Shown: positions 25,955 to 33,699 of the stretch, one piece after another | How positions within the stretch are numbered: position 1 is the stretch's first letter | Layout of the letters: every line of letters starts with the position of its first letter | Source: Flavobacterium odoriferum | GTDB lineage: Bacteria > Bacteroidota > Bacteroidia > Flavobacteriales > Flavobacteriaceae | Assembly (NCBI RefSeq): GCF_025499515.1 | Contig: NZ_JAMKFA010000005.1 | Location: 186,001 to 250,000, forward strand | Direction: 5' to 3' | Length of the DNA: 64,000 nucleotides | Translations under genes and position numbers: made by a program | Notes under the pieces: model-generated | Seen by the model: only the letters and a program-made list of their open reading frames with translations | Databases searched by the model: none | What the model was told of the DNA's origin: nothing

Positions 25955-26040
25955 TTTGTTTTTCAAGAAGTAATAATTCTTAAAAAGTAATCAAAACATA
26001 TTTTTAATTTTTGAAAACAATACTGCTGGCTAAGGGAAAA

Positions 26041-26089
26041 ATCCGACATAATCCGACATAATCCTACATAATCCTACATAATCCTACAT
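26041..26089. repeat. Five 10-bp tandem iterons
   Basis: Five consecutive units of ATCCGACATA/ATCCTACATA (26041, 26051, 26061, 26071, 26081; the last base of the fifth differs). They sit in a 358-bp gap (25955-26312) upstream of the RepA-like gene. The same gap holds two TTTGAAAGTTT copies (26149, 26179), the hairpin TCTGG-AAAA-CCAGA (about 26158-26171), and a 14-bp direct repeat AAATTCATTGTTAT (26124 and 26301, the second reaching the start codon). This is the best candidate for a replication or control region of the element. Confidence 0.65.
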
Positions 26090-26312
26090 CCATATTTTAG
26101 ATTTAACTGAATTTTACCAAAAGAAATTCATTGTTATAAATAATTCAATTTGAAAGTTTCTGGAAAACCAGAAAGTGATTTGAAAGTTTTAATAAAAAAC
26201 CAGATTTTCCTTGAAACTATCAGAAAGCAATTGAAAACTAATGAATTAACAAAGTATCTAGAGTTTAATATAAAAACTCAAACTATACTTTTGGCCTTGT
26301 AAATTCATTGTT

Positions 26313-27326
26313 ATGGAAAATTTGACGGAACTAAAAAACACCCTAATTAAAGAATTAGGCTCTGAAAATAAAAACAATCAATTCATTATCAAAACCGCTA
26401 ATGAGTGGATTGAAGGCGCAAAAGCCAGACCAAAACCTAAAATGCTATTTGGCGAACTTTGGTTTGAAAATGAAGTAGGTATTCTTTTTTCAGACACAAA
26501 TTTAGGTAAATCAATAATTACAGTTCAAATTGCCGTAAACATAGCTGCTGGAAGTTCATCTTGTGGCTTACAAAACGAAGTTGAACCCCAAATGGTGATT
26601 TATTTCGATTTTGAATTATCTGACAAGCAATTCGAAAATCGTTATTCAAACGATTATGCAGAACATTACCAATTTCCTTCAAACTTTATTCGTGCAGAAA
26701 TAAACGACGAATACATGTGCAATAATATTGTAGATTTTGAAAAAGAATTTATAAAATCTTTAGAGGCTACAATTATTGAAAACGATGTTAAAGTTATCAT
26801 CATTGATAATCTTACCTACTTAAAAAACGAGACTGAAAAAGCCAAAGATGCTCTGTCTTTAATGAAAGAATTAAAAGCTTTAAAAAATAAGCATAATCTT
26901 TCTATGCTAATTCTCGCACACACCCCAAAAAGAGATTCTTCAAAGCCTTTAACTAAGAACGATTTATCAGGAAGTAAAATGCTAATTAACTTCTGTGATA
27001 GTGCCTTTGCCATTGGTGAAAGCTCAAGCGAAAAGGGATTAAAATATATCAAGCAAATCAAGCAACGTAATACCGAACAACGCTATGGTGCTGAGAATGT
27101 AATCCTATGTGAAATCGAAAAAACAAACAGCTTTTTACAATTTAGCTTTATGGACTTTGGTAACGAATACGAACACCTTAAAACCGTTGAAATCGCAAAT
27201 AAAGACGATAGAAACGATTTAGTACTTGAATTACACAATCAAGGAAAAAGCAATGTTGCTATTGCTGATGAATTAAGCCTTTCAGAAGGAACTATTCGAT
27301 ATATTTTAAAAAAATTAAAATCTTAA
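26313..27326 (+). CDS. RepA-like AAA_25 family ATPase with C-terminal HTH
   Basis: A 337-residue RecA-like ATPase. The P-loop is unusual: S60-DTNLGK-S67, with Ser in place of the first Gly, as in some RepA/DnaB-type helicases of mobile elements. Walker B is 'KVIIIDNLTYL' (about 147-157). 'MLILAHTPKRD' and 'DLSGSKMLINFCDSAFAIG' fit the AAA_25/RepA family (hexameric plasmid replicative helicases). The last 35 residues form an HTH ('NVAIADELSLSEGTIRYILKKL'). It is followed after 10 bp by a small ORF and then by a primase-like gene, so this is a replication-like module. Confidence 0.8.
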   Translation: MENLTELKNTLIKELGSENKNNQFIIKTANEWIEGAKARPKPKMLFGELWFENEVGILFSDTNLGKSIITVQIAVNIAAGSSSCGLQNEVEPQMVIYFDFELSDKQFENRYSNDYAEHYQFPSNFIRAEINDEYMCNNIVDFEKEFIKSLEATIIENDVKVIIIDNLTYLKNETEKAKDALSLMKELKALKNKHNLSMLILAHTPKRDSSKPLTKNDLSGSKMLINFCDSAFAIGESSSEKGLKYIKQIKQRNTEQRYGAENVILCEIEKTNSFLQFSFMDFGNEYEHLKTVEIANKDDRNDLVLELHNQGKSNVAIADELSLSEGTIRYILKKLKS

Positions 27327-27336
27327 ATAAGCGACT

Positions 27337-27546
27337 ATGAAAGCTAATGTCGCATATGAAGTATTTAAAGCCCTTTCCGATGAGGAAAAAGGGCACTTCA
27401 TGACATTGGTGCAAGATGACGAATTTAACCTTAGAACAGTCGTTCAAAAAGAAAAAAGGACTAAAAAAGTACTGATTACAAAACAAGAGGCAATCGACTT
27501 ATTATTAAAAACTGTTTTCTCAAAACCTCAAAAACAAAAATCGTAA
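27337..27546 (+). CDS. Small hypothetical protein of the replication module
   Basis: A 69-residue acidic N-terminus/basic C-terminus protein ('MKANVAYEVFKALSDEEKGHF'; the C-terminus ends KPQKQKS). It is probably helical and soluble. It lies 10 bp after the RepA-like gene and before a 16-bp inverted repeat. I recognise no family; short proteins like this often sit between RepA-like and primase-like genes of flavobacterial elements. Confidence 0.6.
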   Translation: MKANVAYEVFKALSDEEKGHFMTLVQDDEFNLRTVVQKEKRTKKVLITKQEAIDLLLKTVFSKPQKQKS

Positions 27547-27580
27547 AAATCGTAAACATTTTTCTTTACGATTTTTACGA
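27541..27580. repeat. 16-bp perfect inverted repeat between rep-module genes
   Basis: TCGTAAAAATCGTAAA (27541-27556) and its exact reverse complement (27565-27580) are separated by 8 nt. It overlaps the stop codon of the small gene and ends 18 bp before the next ATG. It may be an attenuator or terminator-like hairpin, or an operator. Confidence 0.6.
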
Positions 27581-27598
27581 ATGTAACGAACAAATACT

Positions 27599-28630
27599 AT
27601 GAATTTTAAATTTTCACTTGATATTTCTAGTAAAAAATTCAATTGCCCTTCGTGTGCAAAAAAACGATTTGTGCGATATGTGGATAATGAAACGAAAAAC
27701 TATCTCTCTGATGAATTTGGCAGATGTGATCGTGAAAGCAGTTGCGGTTATCACTTACCTCCTACTTCAAACCCAACTTTGGTTGACAGTTCTACAATAA
27801 AACCATTGCAACCGATTTCTACAATAGATTCAAGATTTGTTTCAGCCTCAGAAACTAAATATGATGAAAACTATTTATTCCAATACTTAACCCAACATTT
27901 TAAAAAGGAAGAAATTTTACAATGTTTCAAAAAATACAGAGTAGGAACCTCAAAACATTGGAAAGGTGCTACCGTTTTTTGGCAAATTGACCAAAACAAC
28001 AAAGTTCGTAGTGGCAAAATAATGCTAATTAACCCGAGTACTGGCAAACGAGTAAAAGAACCTTTTCCGCACATTAATTGGGTGCATAAAGTTTTAGGCT
28101 TGCAAGATTACAATTTAAAACAATGTTTATTTGGCGAACATCTAGTTGCGAAACCATTGCAACCGATTGCAACCAAACCAATTATTGCCATTTTAGAATC
28201 AGAAAAGACGGCTATTACTATGAGCTTGTTTTTAAAAAACACATTGTGGGTTGCAACTGGCAGCAAGCAAAATCTCAAACATGAATTACTTCAAGGCTTA
28301 AAAAATTACAACATCATTTTATTTCCAGACTGTGGCGAATATGAAGACTGGAATAAAAAAGCATTAGAACTAACCAAATTAGGCTACACCATTAAATGCA
28401 GTAAATTGTTAGAAAGTTGCAACTACATAACAGGAACAGATTTAGCTGACATCTATTTCAATTTAAACGAAAAAAGCAAAACAAAAATTACCAACGAATT
28501 CCAATTATCAGAAACCGAAAAACAGTTGCAACGAATTGCAAAAACAAATCCACTTATCATTGACCTAATCAATATCTTTGATTTAATTGACAAGAAAGGT
28601 GGTGGAATAAGGACTGATTTGATAATTTAA
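27599..28630 (+). CDS. Zinc-finger/Toprim-like primase-type protein (DUF6371-like)
   Basis: A 343-residue protein. The N-terminal zinc ribbon is 'CPSCAKKRFVRYVD' followed by 'GRCDRESSCGYHLPP' (four Cys, about residues 16-52). The middle has a Toprim-like segment 'PIIAILESEKTAITMSLF' (Glu after a beta strand), then 'NIILFPDCGEYEDWNKKA' with a metal-type Asp. This layout is that of small primase or primase-like proteins of Bacteroidota mobile elements (DUF6371). It probably works with the RepA-like ATPase. Its coding sequence is rich in TTGCAACC motifs. Confidence 0.75.
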   Translation: MNFKFSLDISSKKFNCPSCAKKRFVRYVDNETKNYLSDEFGRCDRESSCGYHLPPTSNPTLVDSSTIKPLQPISTIDSRFVSASETKYDENYLFQYLTQHFKKEEILQCFKKYRVGTSKHWKGATVFWQIDQNNKVRSGKIMLINPSTGKRVKEPFPHINWVHKVLGLQDYNLKQCLFGEHLVAKPLQPIATKPIIAILESEKTAITMSLFLKNTLWVATGSKQNLKHELLQGLKNYNIILFPDCGEYEDWNKKALELTKLGYTIKCSKLLESCNYITGTDLADIYFNLNEKSKTKITNEFQLSETEKQLQRIAKTNPLIIDLINIFDLIDKKGGGIRTDLII

Positions 28631-28689
28631 AAAACGAAACACCTTTACTTTAATAACTTAATAGAGTTTTATTTTTAAAAAAAGTTGTA

Positions 28690-28720
28690 TATATTTGAAG
28701 ATAGTTACTAGTTATAGGAC
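28690..28720 (+). promoter_or_regulatory. Promoter box and left boundary of the first cassette
   Basis: TATATTTG (28690-28697) precedes the box GTTATAGGAC (28711-28720). That box is the exact reverse complement of GTCCTATAAC (29184-29193), the outer arm of the site that ends this cassette. Confidence 0.5.
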
Positions 28721-28827
28721 ATTTTAGGAAACCCGCATGAAAAAGACAATTAACATATTTCTAGTACTTCTTTTTTTTTATATTCACAGCTTGTGGACAA
28801 AAACAAATAAAATTACCAACTAACACA

Positions 28828-29163
28828 ATGGAGAAATTCGAAAAGTTTAAAGCTAAAGAAAAGTTTGTAGAAGACTTAAAAATATTATATCCTGGAATTG
28901 GAGATGAAAAATCAAAACCAATTTTAACTGAAAAAATTAATTTAGCAGCCGAAGACTTTGAAAAAATTGCGCAAAATGAAAACGCTACTGAAAAAGATTA
29001 TCAAAATGCAATCGGAAAAGGTTTGGACAGATTTAAAAGTATTTATGTGGAAATTGATACCGAAGACAGAGAAAGAGTTTGCGACTATTTTGAAGAGCTT
29101 ATGGATATTGTTGGTCTTGAAAGTTCAGACGGACATTTGAATAATTTCCTGTATGGGTTTTAA
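28828..29163 (+). CDS. DUF4844 protein, separated from its lipoprotein signal by a frameshift
   Basis: A protein of 111 residues from ATG 28828, resembling DUF4844 ('EKLxx..NFLYGF' C-terminus, helical, acidic). Upstream, ATG 28737 begins a signal peptide (MKKTINIFLVLLFF). One base fewer in a run of nine T (28771-28779) would continue it as IFTACGQKQ, a lipobox, and join this frame. As written, the secretion signal is out of frame. It may be a phase-variable tract, an inactivating mutation or a sequencing error. It is the first cassette of the array. The function of DUF4844 is unknown. Confidence 0.7.
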   Translation: MEKFEKFKAKEKFVEDLKILYPGIGDEKSKPILTEKINLAAEDFEKIAQNENATEKDYQNAIGKGLDRFKSIYVEIDTEDRERVCDYFEELMDIVGLESSDGHLNNFLYGF

Positions 29164-29183
29164 GCAAACTGAAAATTAAAAAC

Positions 29184-29325
29184 GTCCTATAACATAACAA
29201 CGGTTTGGCGCAATAGCTAAATTTACAATTAACAACACGTTCGATTTTCCGCTGGAAAATCTAACTTAACAAGAAAATAATCGTTCACGGAGTCGCTACT
29301 GCGCCAAGCCGCGGAACATTATAGG
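29184..29325 (+). repeat. attC-like site S1
   Basis: This is a 142-bp imperfect palindrome. Outer arms are GTCCTATAAC and ATTATAGG; inner arms are CGGTTTGGCGCA (29201-29212) and TGCGCCAAGCCG (29300-29311). A central hairpin GATTTTCC-gct-GGAAAATC lies at 29243-29261. It is homologous along its length to S3 (32365-32499). Confidence 0.75.
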
Positions 29326-29427
29326 TAAGTGCATATCATCAGATTGAATATCACCGTTAACAATAACATATATTCACATAAATTAGCGAATCATTTTTTA
29401 TGTCCGAGTGTTAATTTTGTAATTATT

Positions 29428-30285
29428 TCAAAATAATGCAAAGCATTTCGAAATAACTTCAATATCCGAGTGAATGCGGATATTCAACCAAATTATTGCA
29501 GGATACAATGCTAAAAAAGCCAAAGGAAAGTTATTGAGTCCCATAACCACAGCATTAATAATATGAAACAGAAGAGCACAACACAGCCAAACGATTAACC
29601 ACGGTAATGGAACAAATATGATAATAATTACTGAACACTCAAATAAAATTAATAGCCAAGAAATTATTTTATAAGTTACAGTGTATCTATCACAGAATTC
29701 CCAAAGTCGTTTATTTCCAAATGTTTCGAGTCGTAATATATTTCTAAGGTACCTGCCATTCCACCAATTTTTTTTCACCAATCTCAAAAAGCCTGGAGTG
29801 AAATAAGCTAAAATAAGTTGGAATGTAATAAAGAACAATCCTACTTGAAATACCCAAGTTGATGAAACTGCAAAACATAAGGTAAGAATTGTGAAAACAA
29901 TCTTTGAGGTAGAATCGGCACCATTGAATCCATTGACACCGCGATATGTAATTAAGAAATAAGTAAATGCTAAATACCCCATTGAGATAGCTATTGATAA
30001 GTCGCTTTGTTGCTTAAATAAAATTATGAGTGCTACAATTAATTGGGTAAATATGACAAATAAAATATTTGGATACTTGAAAATAAAATTAAAACTTAAT
30101 GCAAGTCTGTCTCTGTTTTTTTTTGCCCAAATCTTATGAATTTCCCATGAGAAAATTCCATTAGGTCTGAAATGTTTATAAAGTGAAAGCCATTCTAAAG
30201 AAGCAAGAATAGAACTTAAAGCGGCTATCCTCGAAATAACTACGAATGTTTCTTTTGGATCAGAGAAAGTATTAAAGAAAATCAT
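29428..30285 (-). CDS. SdpB/HTTM-like multi-pass membrane protein
   Basis: A 285-residue protein with about six to eight hydrophobic segments. The pattern 'LILAYFTPGFLRLVKKNWWNGRYLRNIL', then 'FHIINAVVMGLNNFPLAFLALYP' is that of the HTTM domain (horizontally transferred transmembrane domain, related to vitamin K-dependent carboxylase). This domain also forms SdpB of the Bacillus sporulation-delaying-protein toxin system. It is the last gene of a three-gene operon read leftward, overlapping the SdpA-like gene by 4 bp (ATGA). It would mature or export the small peptide encoded first. The exact chemistry is unknown. Confidence 0.65.
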   Translation of the reverse strand: MIFFNTFSDPKETFVVISRIAALSSILASLEWLSLYKHFRPNGIFSWEIHKIWAKKNRDRLALSFNFIFKYPNILFVIFTQLIVALIILFKQQSDLSIAISMGYLAFTYFLITYRGVNGFNGADSTSKIVFTILTLCFAVSSTWVFQVGLFFITFQLILAYFTPGFLRLVKKNWWNGRYLRNILRLETFGNKRLWEFCDRYTVTYKIISWLLILFECSVIIIIFVPLPWLIVWLCCALLFHIINAVVMGLNNFPLAFLALYPAIIWLNIRIHSDIEVISKCFALF

Positions 30286-30773
30286 TTTAGCTTATGAATT
30301 GACGACATAAATAAACACTCACGAGTAGTATTCTCAAAACCTGTGTGTTTGGTTATCATAAACTGCACATGAGTTGAACTACCATCCTCCTTAATACATC
30401 CTGCAGCAACGTTTAATAATTTGATATAAGGAAATGACAAGTGAATAATTTCTCTATTATCAAGATAAGTCTTTAATTCCTTAACATTTGTTAGCAGGGC
30501 CTTTTCAAGACGAGAGGTTGGATTCCAAAGATAATACATAGCCAATCTCTTTTCTGCAACTGGTTCTTTCCATGAGGAACTTTGTCCATCAACATCAAAT
30601 CCCCTAATATAAAATCTTGTATCATGAGAAACTGGATCAGGAGCAAAAAATCTACAATATGGCAAGTAGCCATAAAAATTGTACTTCAATATTTTTGAAG
30701 TAGATAATTGCATTTTGATAGAAGCAACTCCCCATATAAAGAATATTGCTGTAATAAAAATATTGACTAACAA
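30282..30773 (-). CDS. SdpA-like protein, partner of the HTTM protein
   Basis: A 163-residue protein with an N-terminal membrane anchor (about residues 4-20, IFITAIFFIWGVASIKM) and a soluble remainder. 'YCRFFAPDPVSHDTRFYIRGFD' recalls the aromatic 'FAPDP/FFTKNPR' block of SdpA-type and HTTM-associated proteins. Length (SdpA is about 158), topology and tight coupling to an HTTM gene support the call, though similarity is faint. It lies 5 bp after the small peptide gene and overlaps the HTTM gene. Confidence 0.5.
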   Translation of the reverse strand: MLVNIFITAIFFIWGVASIKMQLSTSKILKYNFYGYLPYCRFFAPDPVSHDTRFYIRGFDVDGQSSSWKEPVAEKRLAMYYLWNPTSRLEKALLTNVKELKTYLDNREIIHLSFPYIKLLNVAAGCIKEDGSSTHVQFMITKHTGFENTTRECLFMSSIHKLK

Positions 30774-30778
30774 TTATT

Positions 30779-31036
30779 TTATAGGTGGGCTTTAAGGATT
30801 TCCTCTAAGGAAGCATTATTTGAAGGAAAAGAACTCATACTTTCTAAACTATCTCTTTTTTTAACAAACAAATAATGGTTTGTATGATCTCCTCTTTCGT
30901 GTCCCTTACCATCGCCATCATGAGTATCGTGACCAGCACTATCTTCGTTACCATAAATAGACCCTTCGAATTTCGCGAAATCGTATTCTTTAATAGAACC
31001 GTTTTCTGTCATAATTGAGATTTTTTCTTTTTTCAT
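30779..31036 (-). CDS. Small His/Asp/Gly-rich peptide, candidate secreted peptide precursor
   Basis: An 85-residue protein, first in the leftward operon. The N-terminus (MKKEKISIMTENGSIKEYDF) has no signal peptide. Residues about 33-52 are dense in His, Asp and Gly (GHDTHDGDGKGHERGDHTNH) and could bind metal. The C-terminus is 'SLEEILKAHL'. By position it corresponds to the toxin precursor in Sdp-like systems, although SdpC itself is larger and has a signal sequence. An alternative start is Met9. It could also be an immunity or regulatory peptide. Confidence 0.5.
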   Translation of the reverse strand: MKKEKISIMTENGSIKEYDFAKFEGSIYGNEDSAGHDTHDGDGKGHERGDHTNHYLFVKKRDSLESMSSFPSNNASLEEILKAHL

Positions 31037-31196
31037 ATTGAAATGTTTTTTAAACTAAGGCTAATTTATAGAAAAAAAAATTATTCGCAAAATATTTTTG
31101 ACTTCATACAAGACCAAACTCCGTATTTACAAAGTGAATCTAATTAGATAAACACATACAATGGAGAAATTGAAACACTGTATTCGCAAGTAAAGA

Positions 31197-31337
31197 GCAC
31201 CTATCTATAACAGCCGTTTCACGAAATTGCGGGGTTTGGGATTTATCAGAATTGTTACTTTTTTGAAAGTAAAATATGTCTATATTTGTAAATGAAAGTG
31301 CTGAAAATCAGCAACTTCTTTAAGCAGCAAAACTTCG
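31197..31337 (+). repeat. attC-like site S2
   Basis: The outer arm GCACCTATCTATAA (31197-31210) pairs, with 12 of 14 matches, with TTATAGGTAAGTGC at the start of the same cassette (29319-29332). Inner arms are CAGCCGTTTCACGAAATTGC and GCAACTTCTTTAAGCAGC. A TATATTTG box (31281-31288) lies 62 bp before the next gene. The remainder of 31037-31196 is the leader of the leftward operon. Confidence 0.65.
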
Positions 31338-31350
31338 ATGAAATAAAATA

Positions 31351-32358
31351 ATGGAAAGTTATAAAAGGATAATACATGAAGTAGCTACAAAAACTTCAAT
31401 TCAAAATGAAGATATATTTGATTATGAACATTCACCTTTAAAAGATGAATTTGATACTACATTTGAATTTTATTATGAAGCTCTTTTAAACAATGCACAT
31501 TATGGAATAGAACCGAGCTTACTATTTTTTAAGAATGACACTTCAATAAATGCTGCTGCAGGTCTTAATAATGGACACTACATTATCTATATTCACATGG
31601 GTACTATTTTGGGTTTAATAAACCGTTTTAAACAAAAATCAGACTTGTTGAATAATTGTGATGTTGATGACTACATAGAATTTGAAAATTCTCTTGATAT
31701 TCCAATAAATGAACTTATGTATCAAAATGCAATGCATTATACATTTTACCACGAAATGGCGCATTTAATTCAAAAATCAGACTTATTAGAACAAACACTG
31801 TATGAATCCTCTAATAATGAAAATGATTTTTCGATAAAAAAACATCTTTTAGAATTAGACGCTGACCAATTTAGTTCTTTATGTATAGGAGCTCATACAT
31901 TACAATATGTGAAAAAAATCTGGGGAACAGAGTTAACAAATGAGCAATTAGAAAAGACTTTGATATTAATTTGTAGTTCTGCTCTTTTCTACATACTTTC
32001 CTTTGAAACCAATAAACTTGAAATTTATTATAAAGAGAATAGTCATCCGCATCCTGTAATAAGAATAACATGTATTGTATTTCATATTGTGGGCTATGTT
32101 AGTCAAGCACTCGACAAAGAGGGCTATAATATTGAATTAAATATTAAAAATATTGTAAATAAATGTCTTGACTTTTCAAATAAACTTGCAGTAAAAAAAT
32201 TCGATGTAAATCTGATTGAAGATTATAAAGTGATTATAGGTAGAGAAGCTATAAATATTACAGAATATCTTAAAGAAATGAGAGAATTAGAAGAGAAAGA
32301 TATGACGCTGGCGGCATACAAATGGAATATAATTGCAGAACAAATGAATACCAAATAA
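31351..32358 (+). CDS. HExxH zinc metalloprotease-like protein (possibly Lit/U49-like)
   Basis: A 335-residue protein without signal peptide. H134-EMAH138 is a zincin motif, and 'ELDADQFSS' (E168-D172) about 30 residues later could supply the third ligand. A hydrophobic helix follows near residue 210. The arrangement recalls the peptidase U49/Lit phage-exclusion proteases that cleave EF-Tu, but I cannot confirm this. As a single-gene cassette among nucleases, a role in phage exclusion or a toxin role is plausible. Confidence 0.55.
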   Translation: MESYKRIIHEVATKTSIQNEDIFDYEHSPLKDEFDTTFEFYYEALLNNAHYGIEPSLLFFKNDTSINAAAGLNNGHYIIYIHMGTILGLINRFKQKSDLLNNCDVDDYIEFENSLDIPINELMYQNAMHYTFYHEMAHLIQKSDLLEQTLYESSNNENDFSIKKHLLELDADQFSSLCIGAHTLQYVKKIWGTELTNEQLEKTLILICSSALFYILSFETNKLEIYYKENSHPHPVIRITCIVFHIVGYVSQALDKEGYNIELNIKNIVNKCLDFSNKLAVKKFDVNLIEDYKVIIGREAINITEYLKEMRELEEKDMTLAAYKWNIIAEQMNTK

Positions 32359-32364
32359 TTACGT

Positions 32365-32499
32365 CTCCTAACAGCGGTTTAGCACAATAACTACATTTAC
32401 AATAAATAACACATTTGATTTTCAGCTGAAAAATCTTATCTTAGCAAGAAAAAAATCGTTCAAGCAGCCGCTACTGTGCCAAGCTGCGGAACGTTAGCC
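32365..32499 (+). repeat. attC-like site S3
   Basis: CTCCTAACAGCGGTTTAGCACA at the left faces TGTGCC-AAGCTGCGG and GTTAG at the right. The central hairpin is TTTTCAGCTGAAAA. TATCTTAG (32437-32444) lies 82 bp before the next ATG. S1 and S3 align along almost their whole length. Confidence 0.75.
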
Positions 32500-32526
32500 G
32501 TATTTTTTTTTAAGAAACTTCTAAAT

Positions 32527-33489
32527 ATGATAAACTACCGAGAATTACCTGAAGATGGAATTCGATTTGAGCAATTAATTCGTGAGATATTCATTAGAGA
32601 AAATTACCAAACATCTTGGACAGGTATTGGTCCAGATGGTGGTAGAGATTTAATTATTATTGAAAATTTATCTGGAACTCTTTCTACAAAGGAAAGAAAA
32701 TGGATTATCAGTTGCAAGCATTTTGCAAATGCAGGAAAAAATGGAAGAGCAGTTGGCACTGATGATTTGAAAAATATTGTTTCAGACTGCCAAGCAATTA
32801 ATGCAGAAGGATATATCTTAGCCTGTTCAACATATCCATCCTCATCAGTTGTAAAACGTTTAGAAGAAATCGAATCAAATCATAAAATAATTACTAAGAT
32901 TTGGGACGGTATAGAAATCGAAAAAAGGCTTTTAAATCCAAATACATTTGGATTAATACACACTTTTTTCCCTGTCAGTTCCTTAGAATATAAATGGAAA
33001 ATTTATAATGAATTTTCACCTTCATTTTGGTCTGCTAATTATAAGGACTACTTTTTCTATTTGAGTTCTAGAGATGCAAATATTTATCCCAATCTCACCG
33101 GAATTGAAACGATTGTAAATCTCATAGAAAAGATTGATATAAACTCTGAAAGGAAAGTCGATGAAGAAAACCATTTACTTTGCCCAAGATCAATTCATTA
33201 TGACGATAAGCATTGTACTCATATGATTTATTTAGATTATTTAATGCCTTATCATACAAAAAAAGAAACAATAATAAGACCTAGTGAAATTCGACAAATG
33301 TTATTTGAAAAATTCTCAGATGACGATCATGAGTTCATTAATGTTCCTGATTGGGATATACGTTACGTAGAAGTGAGTTTTGGTAGTGATCATTTTCATA
33401 AAAACCACAAAAAATATTATGAACCTTATGTTCAAAACTATACAACTGGAAGTCCAAGGGGGAAATTATATTTCGGATATGAATTCTGA
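32527..33489 (+). CDS. Mrr-like restriction endonuclease domain protein
   Basis: A protein of 320 residues from ATG 32527; the in-frame ATG at 32476 begins inside site S3. The N-terminal Mrr-cat-like PD-(D/E)xK domain shows 'FEQLIREIFIRENYQTSW', D37-GGRD41, and 'WIISCKH' with K64 (Cys in place of the usual Gln). 'EGYILACSTYPSS' follows. The C-terminal half (about 160-320) is an unrecognised domain, presumably sensing. It probably cleaves DNA, perhaps modified DNA. It forms a cassette bounded by GTTAGCCGTA and its exact reverse complement. Confidence 0.75.
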   Translation: MINYRELPEDGIRFEQLIREIFIRENYQTSWTGIGPDGGRDLIIIENLSGTLSTKERKWIISCKHFANAGKNGRAVGTDDLKNIVSDCQAINAEGYILACSTYPSSSVVKRLEEIESNHKIITKIWDGIEIEKRLLNPNTFGLIHTFFPVSSLEYKWKIYNEFSPSFWSANYKDYFFYLSSRDANIYPNLTGIETIVNLIEKIDINSERKVDEENHLLCPRSIHYDDKHCTHMIYLDYLMPYHTKKETIIRPSEIRQMLFEKFSDDDHEFINVPDWDIRYVEVSFGSDHFHKNHKKYYEPYVQNYTTGSPRGKLYFGYEF

Positions 33490-33494
33490 AAAAC

Positions 33495-33660
33495 TACGGC
33501 TAACAGCGGTTTTATAAAATGGCTGGCGCCTGTTCATAAAAGGAAGAGTCAGTGTTAGCACTTTAGTGCTAATTTTTCTCGTTTTTTCTTTCTAACATTT
33601 CGGTATATTTGTAAACATCAGTAATAAAAATCCCAAACTTCGCAAAGCCTCAAAAAGTTA
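33495..33660 (+). repeat. attC-like site S4
   Basis: TACGGCTAAC (33495-33504) is the exact reverse complement of the cassette's first 10 bases (32493-32502). A central hairpin TTAGCACT-TT-AGTGCTAA plus T run (33555-33577) could terminate transcription. TATATTTG (33604-33611) lies 88 bp before the next ATG. It aligns with S6. Confidence 0.7.
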
Positions 33661-33699
33661 CAAGCTATACTAAGAAAAACCAAAAATAAGAACTAAAAT

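Noticed and set aside
26041..26089. Short tandem units that could be taken for a CRISPR array
   Set aside because: The 10-bp units are contiguous with no spacers, and no cas genes are present.
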